Source of the DNA: Kiritimatiellia bacterium
GTDB taxonomy: Bacteria > Verrucomicrobiota > Kiritimatiellia > CAIQIC01 > JAGNIJ01
Direction of reading: 5' to 3'
Assembly: GCA_018001225.1 (NCBI GenBank)
Contig: JAGNIJ010000033.1
Span: 1 to 51,101 of the forward strand
DNA: 51,101 bases
Every line of letters starts with the position of its first letter. The stretch's first letter is position 1. Below the pieces are notes generated by a model, which saw only the letters and a program-made list of their open reading frames with translations, did not search any database and was not told where the DNA came from. Of this stretch, positions 1 to 8,911 are shown piece after piece. Both the position numbers and the translations under genes were made by a program.

Positions 1-3000
1 GGAGGAGCCGGTTCCCGGTCCAGCCCACCGCCGTGCCCTGGCCGGCGGTTTTGTCGGTGATCCGGTACGTGGCCTCGCCGCCGCCGAAGTAGAACTCGAA
101 CAACGTGTGCCCCTCGTCATTATGCAGGGTCAGGCCCGTACTCTTCCCGGTTTCAATCCAGTTGTTCTCAAACCCGATGCGCACCACGTCCCCGCTCCCA
201 AGCGGCGCGGCAAAAGGGCGGCGGGCTTCCGAGAGGCCGCCGTTGTTCGCCCACAGGCCCCAGGCGCTCGAGGCCAGGTTCAGGTTGGAACTGCCGGGTA
301 GCGTGGCATAATAGTGGCCCGCGCTGGCGCCGCCGACCAGCGTCCACCCGCCGCCCCAGCCCGTCCCGCCGTTCGAGCGGTTGGTCCACCCGGCCGAGTA
401 GATCGTGTTCGACGAGGCGTCCGAGGCCGCGGCGTTGCCGGGCCGGTTGGTCGCCGCCACCCGGATGTAGTTGGTGCCGACCTCGATCGGCACCGCTGCC
501 AGGCTCCACCGCGCCGTCGCGGCGCCGCTGCCGGTCTGCCCGGTGAACTGGTTGCTCCAGGCCAGGAACCCGGCCGTGGCCACGGTGGCCGTCCCGGAAA
601 GCGTGTACTGGCTGGTGTCGTGCGGGACCGAGATCGTGCCGACGGGGTTCGTGAGAGCGATGCCGGGCGGCGCGGGCCAGCAGTTGGTCACGGCCACGGA
701 CCAGTTCTGGTCGTAGTGGTTGTCCCACGTCCCCGCCCCGTCATGGAAAACGAAATTCAGACGACGCGCGCCGGCCGGGATGGAATAGGCGGCCGTCCAG
801 GTCCCCGCCGGGCTCTCGGTCATCGCCGTCCCGGGGCTCGACGCGTCGAGCCAGCCGTCGTGCCCGATGTACAAGTAGACGTTCGCGGCATTGGTGAGCG
901 GGCCCTCGTTCTCCCGGTACGTGATCGTCACCGGCACGCAGCCCTGCGGCGCCGGCGGGCTCACCGTGACCTCGGCGGGCGTCCCGCCGCCGCACCCGCT
1001 GACCGAGAGCTGCCAGTCTGCGCCGATGTTGTTGTCCCACGTGCCCGCGCCGTCGTTGAAGGCCAGGTCCAGCCGGTAGGTCCCCGGGGCGATCGTGTGC
1101 GTATACTCCCACGTGCCGCCGACGTGGTTCGACATCGGCACGTCCACGACGTCCTGCCACTCGTTGCGGCCGAGGTAGATGTTTACCTGCGCGGCGTCCT
1201 TGAGCGGGTGATCGAGGGGATCGTACGTGATCTTCACCTCCACGCAGCCGCCGGGCGCGGCCGGGTCGAACGAAACCTCCCCCGGCGTGACGTGCTCCTC
1301 CTTCGAGAAGATCTGCACGCTGTACATCCCCATGTTCACCGCCGCCGTCGGCGGCGAGCCGGCGGCGACCACCGAGGCCGGCCCGATGTGGCCGAAGTCG
1401 GCCTGGTAGTTGGTGGAGTCGCCGTTAAAGTGCGAATACCACGTGCCCGCGGACGGGAACTGGATGGAATAGCTGTTGTTGGTCCAGTTGTTCACCGAGA
1501 AGTTCGCGACCACGACCACGTCGTCCGCCCCGCCGCCCGCGTCCCACCGCGTGTAGGCGATGACCTTGTTCGCGTTGTCGATGTGATGGACGTTGATGCC
1601 GGTGCCCTTCAGCCCGCCGGTGGCCCCGGCGAGGTTCCGCCGGAGGCGGATCATGTCCCCGTAGGCGCGGACGATCCCCGAGTACGTGTTGGTCAGGCTC
1701 CAGCGCAGCGACTGCTCCGCGCTGAACGTCCAGGTCTCGTGCATCTCCTGGCCCTGGAAGAGCATCGGCACGCCCGGCGCCGTCATGACGATCCCGGCCG
1801 CCAGCAGGGCGCGCCGCCGGGCCCAGATGCTGTCCGGGTTGCCCGCGTCGATGTCGCGCGGCAGGCGCACCTTGCTGTTCAGATCGCCCACCGTGTCGTG
1901 GGACTCCGAGAAGATCACGCGGTTGTGGCTGGGCCAGCCATTGAGGAGCGAAGCGACGGTGCTCATGCTGCGATCCGCGTCGCTCGACCGCGTCACCTGG
2001 TACTTCAGGTCATCGTGGAACCCGACGTGCCACTGGCTGTCAAAGTTCATGCTGTAATCGAAGGCGTGGTCCTCGGCGATGCGGATCTTGCCCGGGTACG
2101 ACTGGCCCATCTCCCAGTTGATGTCCCGCAGCATCGCCTCGCCGTCGGCATTGTGGTTCGCGCCGTTGTTGTAATAGACGATATTGAAGACGGAGTCCCA
2201 CCGGAAGCCGTCCACGCGGTACTCCTCGAGCCACATGAAGATCTGGTCGCGGATGTAATCCTGCACCTCGCTGCGCCCGAAGTCCGGCCGGGTATTGCCC
2301 CACCAGGTGTTGGCCTTGGCGTACTCGTTGTAGAAGTAGATGCCGCCCAGGCCGTTCTGGCTCCAGCCGTCGAACGTCCACAGGTCGAGATCGGACGGCC
2401 CGTAGTGGTTGTGCACGACGTCCACCAGCACCGCGATGCCGCGCTCGTGGCACGCCTTCACAAAGCGCTTGAACGCGTCCGGCCCGCCCAGCGCGCTCTC
2501 CACGGTGAAGGGATCGGACGAATTGTAACCCCAGCTCTTGTCCCCCGGGAATTCGCACGGCGGCATGACTTCGACCGCGTTGACGCCGAGATTCTGGAGA
2601 TGGTCCAGCCGCTCGATGACCGTGTCGAACGAGCTCGGCACCCAGGCTTCCGCGTTGTACGTGCCGGGATGCATTTCGTAAATCACCAGCTCGTTCCGGT
2701 ACGGCGTGCTGAACGATCCCGAGCCCCAGTCGAACGCATCCGGATCGTAGAGGATGGAATTGCCCACGGAGTTGACCACCACGCGGGCGCGCGGATCGCG
2801 CTTGTCAAAGCTGTTGTTGATTCTGACCTTGTACTCGTCTCCGGCCTGGGCCCCGTTGATATCCCTGGACCACAGGCCGCCGCCCTCGCTGGTCAGCGCC
2901 GTCGTGCCCCAGCCCGTGAACTCGCCTTTGATGCCGACCGCGGTCGCGTTGGGCGCCCACACGCGGAAGGTGTATCCGGTGCCGGCGGCATCCGCGTAGG

Positions 3001-3110
3001 GGATCGGCCCCATGCCGGGCCGCGACGATTGCGCGCGGGATTGCACAACAAGACCGAGAAGGCAGAACACAACCGCCCGGCTTACAACACTGGAAACGCG
3101 TAAGGGCATG
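1..3110 (-). CDS. Secreted GH13 alpha-glucan enzyme (branching-enzyme-like), 3' end outside window
   Basis: Retaining alpha-glucan hydrolase or transferase, probably secreted to act on starch or glycogen. A signal peptide (about residues 1-26, ending QSRAQ) is followed by a CBM48-like domain (44-125) and a GH13 barrel from about 140. The four GH13 motifs are visible: DVVHNH (230-235), GFRWDS with nucleophile D305, IAEDH with acid/base E346, and SESHD with D405. Two tandem CBM25-like starch-binding modules follow (about 607-705 and 712-808); each carries an F-x-DGAGTWDN motif. A further region (812-1036) of beta-sandwich character runs off the window with no stop. The CBM48 and the ESHD motif favour a branching-enzyme or trehalohydrolase-like subgroup over classical alpha-amylase; the exact specificity cannot be read from sequence. 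The ATG at 3110 is chosen because it directly precedes the signal peptide and follows a promoter-like palindrome. Confidence 0.9.
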
Positions 3111-3117
3111 GCCTTCG

Positions 3118-3154
3118 GTAAAACATTTTACCGCTTCCCGGGTGCGCCGTTAAT
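3118..3154 (-). promoter_or_regulatory. Promoter with palindromic operator for the GH13 gene
   Basis: On the minus strand TTAACG (3154-3149) and TAAAAT (3131-3126) are spaced 17 nt, a plausible sigma70-type pair. The -10 lies inside a perfect palindrome, GGTAAAA-CA-TTTTACC on the plus strand (3118-3133). A repressor bound there would cover the -10 and the start site. The -10 ends 15 nt before the ATG, so the leader would be about 8 nt. The hexamers and palindrome are seen; repressor binding is inference. Confidence 0.5.
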
Positions 3155-3172
3155 AGCAACCCGAAAAATGAT

Positions 3173-3682
3173 TTACCACCGCTCGTAATGCAGGATTTCA
3201 CAGGCTTCCTTGCGTACCTTCGGCCGCGGGGCCGCCTCGGGAAAACCCAGCGGCGTCATGGCCAGCGGCTCGATCTCCTCCGGCAGTCCGAGCGCAACCC
3301 GTACCCGCTTCGGATCGAACGCGCCGATCCAGCAGGTGCCCAACCCAAGGTCCGCCGCGCACAACGTCATGTGATCCATGGCGATCGCGCCGTCCACGGC
3401 CCCATAGTTCTTCCCATCCTGCCGCACCCACGCCCGGCTTGGTTCCGTGCAGACGACGATGATCGCCGGCGCCTTTCCGAACCAGTCGCGCGGGTAGGCC
3501 TGCTGCAGCTTCTGCCGGGCCGATTCCTCGCGTAAGACGATGAAATGCCACGGCTGCTTGTTCGCGGCGGACGGCGCGATCCGCCCCGCCTCCAGCACCT
3601 TCGCCAGCAGTTCCTCCGGCACGGGATCCGGTTTATAGGCCCGGATGCTGCTCCTCTTCGCCGCCAGTTCCAGAAAAGTCAT
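3173..3682 (-). CDS. Nitroreductase family FMN oxidoreductase
   Basis: Small single-domain (169 aa) nitroreductase-fold protein, expected to bind FMN and use NAD(P)H. The N-terminal RSSIRAYKPDPVPEE and RIAPSAANKQPWHF segments are the typical phosphate/FMN-binding start of the family. The GLGTCWIGAFD and LPLGFP-like segment (MTPLGFPEAAPRPKVRK) are the usual C-terminal half. A GGAG 8 nt before the ATG supports the start. The physiological substrate is unknown: these enzymes reduce nitro compounds, quinones or enones in vitro. It stands alone, separated from proA by an inverted repeat. Confidence 0.88.
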   Translation of the reverse strand: MTFLELAAKRSSIRAYKPDPVPEELLAKVLEAGRIAPSAANKQPWHFIVLREESARQKLQQAYPRDWFGKAPAIIVVCTEPSRAWVRQDGKNYGAVDGAIAMDHMTLCAADLGLGTCWIGAFDPKRVRVALGLPEEIEPLAMTPLGFPEAAPRPKVRKEACEILHYERW

Positions 3683-3745
3683 GGGTCACTCCGGTTAGAT
3701 CATGAGACAACATACCACGGAACCCGGAGGAAACTACGGAAGGCG

Positions 3746-3795
3746 CGAAACACGCGAAAACGAATGGCCTTCTTTCGCGCTTTTCGCGTGTTTCG
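3746..3795. repeat. Intergenic inverted repeat, perfect 15-bp arms
   Basis: CGAAACACGCGAAAA (3746-3760) is matched by its exact reverse complement at 3781-3795 across a 20-nt loop. It fills the gap between the nitroreductase start and the proA stop (3802). It can form a long hairpin, but no T-tract follows on either strand. The Arg/Phe-rich translations of this motif are a known source of spurious ORFs in several environmental genomes, which suggests a dispersed element rather than a gene-specific terminator. Confidence 0.75.
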
Positions 3796-3801
3796 TAATT
3801 C

Positions 3802-5058
3802 CTACTCCCGGATCTGCCCGCTGCCGAGGATGACGTACTTGTACGTGGTGAGTTCTTCGAGCCCCATGGGCCCGCGCGCGTGCAGCTTGTCGGTGCTGAT
3901 GCCGATCTCGGCGCCCATGCCGAACTCGGCGCCGTCGGTGAAGCGCGTGGACGCGTTGACGTACACCGTGGCGGAGTCCACCTCCTGCGCGAAAAGCCTC
4001 TGCGCGGCCTCGGCCTGCGCCACGATCGCGTCGGAATGGCGCGAGCCGTACCGGTTGATGTGGGCCGCCGCGGCCTTGGTGTCCGCGACCACGCGCACGG
4101 CCAGGATCAGATCGAGATATTCCTCGGTCCAGTCCGATTCGACGGCTTGCTTCATCGCGGGCACGATCGCCCGCGCGGCGGCATCGCCCCGCAACTCCAC
4201 CTTGCGCGCAGCCAGCCGCTCGGCCATCCGGGGCAGGAACGCCGCCGCGATCTTCTCGTGGACCAGGACTTTTTCAATCGCGTTACAGACGCCGGGCCGC
4301 TGGCACTTGGCGTTCTCGATGATGTTCAGCGCCATCTCGGCATCCGCGCTTTCATCCACGTAGACGTGGCAAACACCCTTGTAGTGCTTGATGACGGGCA
4401 CGCGGGCCTGCTCGGCCACGGCGCGGATCAGGCCCTCGCCGCCCCGGGGAATGGCGAGGTCCACGCGGCCCTCCATCTGCACCAGTTCCCGGACCGCGTC
4501 GCGATCCGTGGTCTGGACCAGCTGGATCGCGTCCGCGGGAAGCCCCTTCTTCGCGCCGCCCTCTTGCATCGCCGCGGCAATGGCCGCGTTGGAGCGCACG
4601 GCCTCCTTGCCGCCGCGCAGGATCACGGCGTTGCCCGTCTTGATGCACAGCCCGGCGGAGTCGGCCGTTACGTTGGGCCGCGACTCGTAGATGATCGCGA
4701 TGACGCCGATCGGCACGCGGATTTTCTGGATCACCAGCCCGTTGGGGCGTATCCAGCGGCTGATGCGCGCGCCGACGGGGTCCTTGAGCACCACGACGTT
4801 GCGCAGCCCCTTGACCATGCCGTCGATCCGCGCGTCGTTCAGCAGCAGGCGGTCGAGCAGGGCGTTCGAGAGGCCGGCCGCGCGGCCCGCCTCCATGTCG
4901 CGGGCGTTGGCCGCCTGGATCGCCTCGCGCCGGGCCTCGATCTCGTCCGCCATGGCCTCGAGCATGGAATTCTTCCGGCGGCTAGACAGCCGCGCCAGCG
5001 CGCGCGATGCCGCGAGCGCGCGGTCGCCCATCGCCAGCATTTCCTCGTGAAGGCTCAT
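3802..5058 (-). CDS. proA: Gamma-glutamyl phosphate reductase
   Basis: Second step of proline synthesis: NADPH-dependent reduction of gamma-glutamyl phosphate to glutamate semialdehyde. At 418 aa it has the family's usual length. The aldehyde-dehydrogenase fold motifs are present, including YESRPNVTADSAGLCIKTGN and KCQRPGVCNA with catalytic Cys258, and the C-terminal FGMGAEIGISTDKLHARGPMG signature. The ATG overlaps the proB stop as ATGA (5055-5058), so translation is probably coupled to proB. ProA and ProB normally act together because the acyl-phosphate intermediate is labile. Confidence 0.97.
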   Translation of the reverse strand: MSLHEEMLAMGDRALAASRALARLSSRRKNSMLEAMADEIEARREAIQAANARDMEAGRAAGLSNALLDRLLLNDARIDGMVKGLRNVVVLKDPVGARISRWIRPNGLVIQKIRVPIGVIAIIYESRPNVTADSAGLCIKTGNAVILRGGKEAVRSNAAIAAAMQEGGAKKGLPADAIQLVQTTDRDAVRELVQMEGRVDLAIPRGGEGLIRAVAEQARVPVIKHYKGVCHVYVDESADAEMALNIIENAKCQRPGVCNAIEKVLVHEKIAAAFLPRMAERLAARKVELRGDAAARAIVPAMKQAVESDWTEEYLDLILAVRVVADTKAAAAHINRYGSRHSDAIVAQAEAAQRLFAQEVDSATVYVNASTRFTDGAEFGMGAEIGISTDKLHARGPMGLEELTTYKYVILGSGQIRE

Positions 5059-6212
5059 GTTTCCCCCTTCGCCGCTCCCTGGAGCACGACCATGTTATCC
5101 CGGTGCACTACTTCCTCGAAATCTGGCGAGCCCAGGAGGGCCGCGATCTCGGCCGTCTTGCGGCCCTGGATACGCCGGACCTCCGCGCTGGAATAGTCCG
5201 TCACCCCGCGCGCGAACGCCGGCCCGCCGGCGACGCGGATGTTCACCACGTCCCCGGCCTCGAACTCGCCCTCGACGCCCTTCACCCCGATCGGCAGAAG
5301 GCTGCGTCCCTTTTCCACCACGGCCAGCCTCGCCCCGTCGTCCACGACCAGGCTGCCCTTGGCCTTGTGGAAGAACGCAATCCACCGCTTCCGGCCGCTC
5401 AAGCCGGAGGGCTGGCCCGCGGCCAGGAGCGTGCCGACATCGGCCCCCGCCAGCACCTTCCCTATGGCCCCCGCCTGGCGGCCGTTGGCGATGACCACGG
5501 GGGTGCCGACGCCCGCGACGGTATCCGCCGCCTGGAGCTTCGACATCATCCCGCCCGTGGATAGTTCGCTCCCCTTGCCCACGGCAAGGGCCAGGGCCTC
5601 CTCGCTGACACCCTTGAGGAATGGCACGCGCCGGGTGCGCCCGCCGGCCGTGGGCGCGCGGAACCCGTCCACGGTCGTCAGCAGGACCAGCAGGTCGGCC
5701 TGGATCAGCAGCGCGACGAGCGAGGCCAGCAGGTCGTTGTCACCGAACTTGATCTCGTCCACGGAAACCACGTCGTTCTCGTTGACGATCGGGATGATGC
5801 CATTCCGCAGCAGGTTCATCATCGTGTTACGGGCGTTCAGGTGCCGCTGGCGGTCGTTCAGGTCCGCGTGGGTCAGCAAAACCTGGCCGACCCGGCATTT
5901 TTCCGCGGAGAAGAGCCGGTCATAGAGAGCCATGAGCCGGCTCTGGCCGACGGCGGCGGCCATCTGGAGGTCGGGCAGGTGCGCCGGCCGTTTCTTCAGG
6001 CCGAGCACGGACATCCCGGCGCCGATCGCGCCGGAGGATACCACGACGATCTCCCGCCCCGCCCGCCGGGTGGCGGCCAGGTCGCGCACCAGCGAGCGCA
6101 GCCGGCGAAGATCGGGCCGGCCGTCGCGCTGGACAAGCACCCGGCTGCCGATCTTGACCACGACCCGGCGCGCGCCGGCCAACTCGCCGCGAATCTGTAG
6201 GTTTTCGTCCAT
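5055..6212 (-). CDS. proB: Glutamate 5-kinase
   Basis: First step of proline synthesis: ATP-dependent phosphorylation of glutamate at the gamma carboxyl. The amino-acid-kinase domain begins VVVKIGSRVL and includes VVSSGAIGAGM, NENDVVSVDEIKFGDND and GTGGM-like GSELSTGGMMSKLQAA. A C-terminal PUA domain follows, with SLVVDDGARLAVVEKGRSLLP and the KTAEIAALLG tail. The frame is open up to 6308, but the ATG at 6212 (MDENLQIRGEL) is chosen: it has AAGG 5 nt upstream and gives 385 aa, close to the family norm of about 370. It forms the proBA pair with the downstream gene. Confidence 0.95.
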   Translation of the reverse strand: MDENLQIRGELAGARRVVVKIGSRVLVQRDGRPDLRRLRSLVRDLAATRRAGREIVVVSSGAIGAGMSVLGLKKRPAHLPDLQMAAAVGQSRLMALYDRLFSAEKCRVGQVLLTHADLNDRQRHLNARNTMMNLLRNGIIPIVNENDVVSVDEIKFGDNDLLASLVALLIQADLLVLLTTVDGFRAPTAGGRTRRVPFLKGVSEEALALAVGKGSELSTGGMMSKLQAADTVAGVGTPVVIANGRQAGAIGKVLAGADVGTLLAAGQPSGLSGRKRWIAFFHKAKGSLVVDDGARLAVVEKGRSLLPIGVKGVEGEFEAGDVVNIRVAGGPAFARGVTDYSSAEVRRIQGRKTAEIAALLGSPDFEEVVHRDNMVVLQGAAKGET

Positions 6213-6688
6213 TTTTCCTTGAAAAACCGGACTAGTCCTAGCAGACCCCCGCCCGCGTGTCGAGCCGGGAGGGACGCCCCCTGATCCGCGCTTAAGCATG
6301 GCGTTCACTCGGGCACTTCCTGTGTACGCCGCGGTCTATGCGGCTCGCGTGGACGCTCGCCCTCCATACCGCTGGCTCTATGGTGCGGATCGATTCTTCG
6401 CTTGGAGGGCAAGCGTCCCGCGAGCCGTGACACCAGGGAGAAGCGGAGCCCCATCATCCGAATCCAAGGTCCTTAGGCGCGGATTTGGGGCGACCTTGGA
6501 ATCTGCGGGCCGGGGGCGGCCCGCCTCCACCGCCCGGGGTTGGAGACGCCCGGTCCGTCTCGCACGACAAGTCCCCGCGTGGCCGACCACGTCGCAGACG
6601 ATTGGCGCGACCGCCTCTACGGTTGCTCGGCCTTGGGCCCGTTCGTGGCCAGGTTCAGCGAATCGTCCAGTTCCGCGCGGCCCGCGGA
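6213..6688. other. 476-bp non-coding region with three inverted repeats
   Basis: No convincing gene is seen on either strand. It holds a long inverted repeat (6341-6427, listed separately), a 9-bp-arm repeat TCCAAGGTC / GACCTTGGA (6463-6471 and 6492-6500), and a perfect GC hairpin GCGGGCCG-GGGG-CGGCCCGC (6505-6524). It lies between the proB start and the end of the regulator gene, both on the minus strand, so it must contain the proB promoter and the regulator's transcription end. No T-tract terminator is evident. Confidence 0.6.
6341..6427. repeat. Dispersed inverted repeat with CCTCCA/TGGAGG centre, copy 1
   Basis: The left arm (6341-6366, beginning CGGCTCGCG and ending GCCCTCCA) pairs with the right arm (6403-6427, beginning TGGAGGGC and ending GCGAGCCG) with one indel and one mismatch. 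The loop is 36 nt. The same arm layout recurs at 13645-13692, 22448-22509 and 32125-32187. It is always intergenic. Confidence 0.8.
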
Positions 6689-7255
6689 TCAGCGTCCGGC
6701 CAACCGGATCAGCGTTTGGCGGAGGGTGTCCTCGGGCCAGGCCAGGCGGTAGCCACCGCGGCCGGCTTCGATCAGCCCGCGCGACCGCAGCTTTTTCAGA
6801 TGGCGGCACAGGGCGGGAGCGGACATGTGCGACCGGGCTTTGAGTTCGACAAAGCCCATCTGCCGGCGCAGCAACCGAAGGATGTACTGCCGGCGCGGAT
6901 GGGTCAGCCCCGTCAGGATTTTACAAATGGTCTCCGTGGAAGCTCCAGGTTGCTTCAAGGACTCCATCACGGAGGCGAGAAGGGCGGCGGATTCCGGCAG
7001 CGAGCGGTTTGTGCCGATCCGGTAATACACCCGGCGCCCGCTGCGGCGCACGTTCAACAACCCGCGGGCGTTGAGCATGCGCAGGTACTCGCTGGCCAGG
7101 CCCAGGGGCCAATTCATTTCCAGCGCTACCGCCGAGACATCGCACTCCCCCCTCACCGCCAGCACCTGCAAGAGGGCCAGGCGCCGGAGATTCGCCAGGG
7201 CCCGGCAAGTCCTCCACAACGTGGGCCTCAACGGAAATGTAGCTTCAGCTTTCAT
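6689..7255 (-). CDS. Tandem ArsR-like winged-helix transcriptional regulator
   Basis: Probable repressor with two winged helix-turn-helix domains in one 188-aa chain. The first half contains LANLRRLALLQVLAVRG, then a recognition region and the wing RSGRRVYYRI. The second contains LTHPRRQYILRLLRR, SAPALCRHLKKLRSRGLIEA and the wing GGYRLAWP. The two halves look like a duplicated ArsR-type domain, so one chain could bind a palindrome alone. The ATG at 7255 is preferred to the upstream ATG at 7318 because a TTGACA/GATAAG promoter sits between them. That promoter and a perfect palindrome overlap the chosen start, implying autorepression. No metal-binding Cys cluster of the ArsR type is seen. The ligand is unknown. 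Confidence 0.75.
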   Translation of the reverse strand: MKAEATFPLRPTLWRTCRALANLRRLALLQVLAVRGECDVSAVALEMNWPLGLASEYLRMLNARGLLNVRRSGRRVYYRIGTNRSLPESAALLASVMESLKQPGASTETICKILTGLTHPRRQYILRLLRRQMGFVELKARSHMSAPALCRHLKKLRSRGLIEAGRGGYRLAWPEDTLRQTLIRLAGR

Positions 7256-7291
7256 TCTCACACTTATCGAAGTGTGAGAATGATTTGTCAA
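7253..7291 (-). promoter_or_regulatory. Promoter and perfect palindromic operator 1 of the wHTH regulator
   Basis: The palindrome has 13-bp arms, CATTCTCACACTT (7253-7265) and AAGTGTGAGAATG (7270-7282), around ATCG. On the minus strand TTGACA (7291-7286) and GATAAG (7268-7263) are exactly 17 nt apart, and the operator covers the spacer, the -10 and the ATG. Only 7 nt separate the -10 from the ATG at 7255, so the transcript would be leaderless or nearly so. Confidence 0.65.
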
Positions 7292-7357
7292 GTCACATCG
7301 TTTTATAAACAGCAGCATTACGCCGAAATTATCACGCCTGCTAAAAAGTAGCTGATT

Positions 7358-7382
7358 TCACACTTCGAAAAGTGTGAGAATG
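7358..7382. promoter_or_regulatory. Operator 2, second copy of the palindrome core
   Basis: TCACACTT-CGAA-AAGTGTGA (7358-7377) repeats the core of operator 1, and the right half continues GAATG as in operator 1. The two cores are about 100 bp apart, both upstream of the regulator gene and downstream of the MFS stop. A looped or cooperative repression complex is possible; this is inference. Confidence 0.6.
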
Positions 7383-7429
7383 CCCGTGCCCCCAGATCTG
7401 GCGGAATCCACGTGCTTTCGTAAGGATGG

Positions 7430-8905
7430 TCAAGCGGTAGGCGGAGGGGCCTCTTCGCGGGGGGGTGGCGGGACAAGATTTCGCGCTTTCTTCCGGGGCA
7501 GCGGAAGGCGCGCGACCGCTTCCTGCAGCAGGCCCGTGATGGCCTCGCCGCCGGACAAGCGGAGCAACAGCATCGCCGGGTGTATCGGCTCCGCCGCCCT
7601 CACTTCCTTGAACGACGGCAACAGCAGCAGCGCGGCCATGAGACGCAACACGGCGGAGACCACGAACAGGGCCGGCAGCGGCGAGAGCAGGTTGATCTCC
7701 CAACCGCCGAATCGATACTGCGTGGGGAGGCGCGACGCAAGCCACCCGCCCAGGAGGGTACCGCAAACCAACGTGCACGTGCCGTTGAGGATCGTCATGT
7801 ACGCCGTGACCCGCGCGCGCTTGGGCGGCGTGACGGCGTCGAACGTGAAGTTCTGCGTCGCGATGGCGAAGCCCGACCACGCGGCGCCGGCAAACATCTG
7901 GATCAGCAGCAACAGCCAGTAGTGGGTCGTCAGCGCGAAAAGCAGCGGGATCAGCGGCATCAGGCAGCTCGTGGCCACGATCACGGACCGGTTCCCGTGC
8001 CGGTCGCCCATCCGCCCCCACCATCGCACCAGCAGGAACTGCACGGCCTGGAACGCCGCGGCGTTGACGGTGAACTGGACATACGACCACTTCAGGTCCC
8101 GCAGGAAAAACACCGTGATGAACGGCGAGGCCACACTGATCGCCCCGTTCATCAGCGCGGCGCCCACGGCAAAGCGCGTGAAGTTGGAGTGGCGGATGCG
8201 CCGCAGGAAGTTCCAGAAAGAGAAATAGTCCTGCGGCGCCGGCCGGTACGGCGGATCGTAATGCCGGGTCAGCAGTTGCACGGAAACGAGCCTGGCCATG
8301 AAGGCCACCCCGAACAGGACACCGAATCCCGCCCAGACCATCCCGATCCTCTGGTACAGCGAAAGAATCCCGCCCGCCGCCAACGTGGAGAGAAATACCA
8401 TCAGGATGACGACCCGGCCCCGGCGTCCGAAATAGTCGCCGCGCTCGGCGGTGGGGACCGTCTCACTCATCAGGCTCGTCCACGCCGGCGCCACGGCGTT
8501 GCCGGCCCCGATGGCCAGCGCGGCGAAAACGATCACGGCCAGCACGTCGTACTGCGGGAAGAGCCGCGGGATGAAGAACAGCGGCACGTAGACCAGCGCC
8601 TGGATCAGGCAGAAGAGCACGATCCAACTCCGCCGCCGCCCGAAGCGGTCGGTCAACGCCGCGCCGGCCATCTGCGAGATCGCCCCGATCAGCGCGGGCA
8701 TGGTGCCCAGGAAGGCGACCGCGCGGTTCCCCGCCTTCAGGAAAACCGCGAAGGGCATGATGTACGTCTCGCCGAAACCCGACATGAGGGACCAGATCGA
8801 TCCCTCGACCATCGAGACCTTCATCGTGCGCCGCCGGGCCGCCTCGATTTCCTCGGGCGACCCGGGCGCCGGCGCCTTGTCAAATAACCAGCGGAGCGAT
8901 TTCAT
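7430..8905 (-). CDS. Major facilitator superfamily transporter
   Basis: Inner-membrane secondary transporter of 491 aa with about 12 predicted membrane helices. The loop between helices 2 and 3 carries the MFS motif as DRFGRRRSWIV, and the matching loop in the second half is GRMGDRHGNRSVI. A short cytoplasmic N-terminus precedes the helices and a proline-rich tail (PPPPREEAPPP) ends the protein. The substrate cannot be told from sequence. It lies just upstream (5') of the wHTH regulator on the same strand, so the regulator may control or accompany it, although both palindromes lie after its stop codon. It is 6 nt from the uvrC stop. Confidence 0.88.
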   Translation of the reverse strand: MKSLRWLFDKAPAPGSPEEIEAARRRTMKVSMVEGSIWSLMSGFGETYIMPFAVFLKAGNRAVAFLGTMPALIGAISQMAGAALTDRFGRRRSWIVLFCLIQALVYVPLFFIPRLFPQYDVLAVIVFAALAIGAGNAVAPAWTSLMSETVPTAERGDYFGRRGRVVILMVFLSTLAAGGILSLYQRIGMVWAGFGVLFGVAFMARLVSVQLLTRHYDPPYRPAPQDYFSFWNFLRRIRHSNFTRFAVGAALMNGAISVASPFITVFFLRDLKWSYVQFTVNAAAFQAVQFLLVRWWGRMGDRHGNRSVIVATSCLMPLIPLLFALTTHYWLLLLIQMFAGAAWSGFAIATQNFTFDAVTPPKRARVTAYMTILNGTCTLVCGTLLGGWLASRLPTQYRFGGWEINLLSPLPALFVVSAVLRLMAALLLLPSFKEVRAAEPIHPAMLLLRLSGGEAITGLLQEAVARLPLPRKKARNLVPPPPREEAPPPTA

Positions 8906-8911
8906 GGTTTC

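Noticed and set aside
314..3103. Long plus-strand open frame opposite the GH13 gene
   Set aside because: Its translation is Arg/Val/His-rich with no domain, a usual antisense shadow in GC-rich DNA; the minus strand gives a clear GH13 enzyme.
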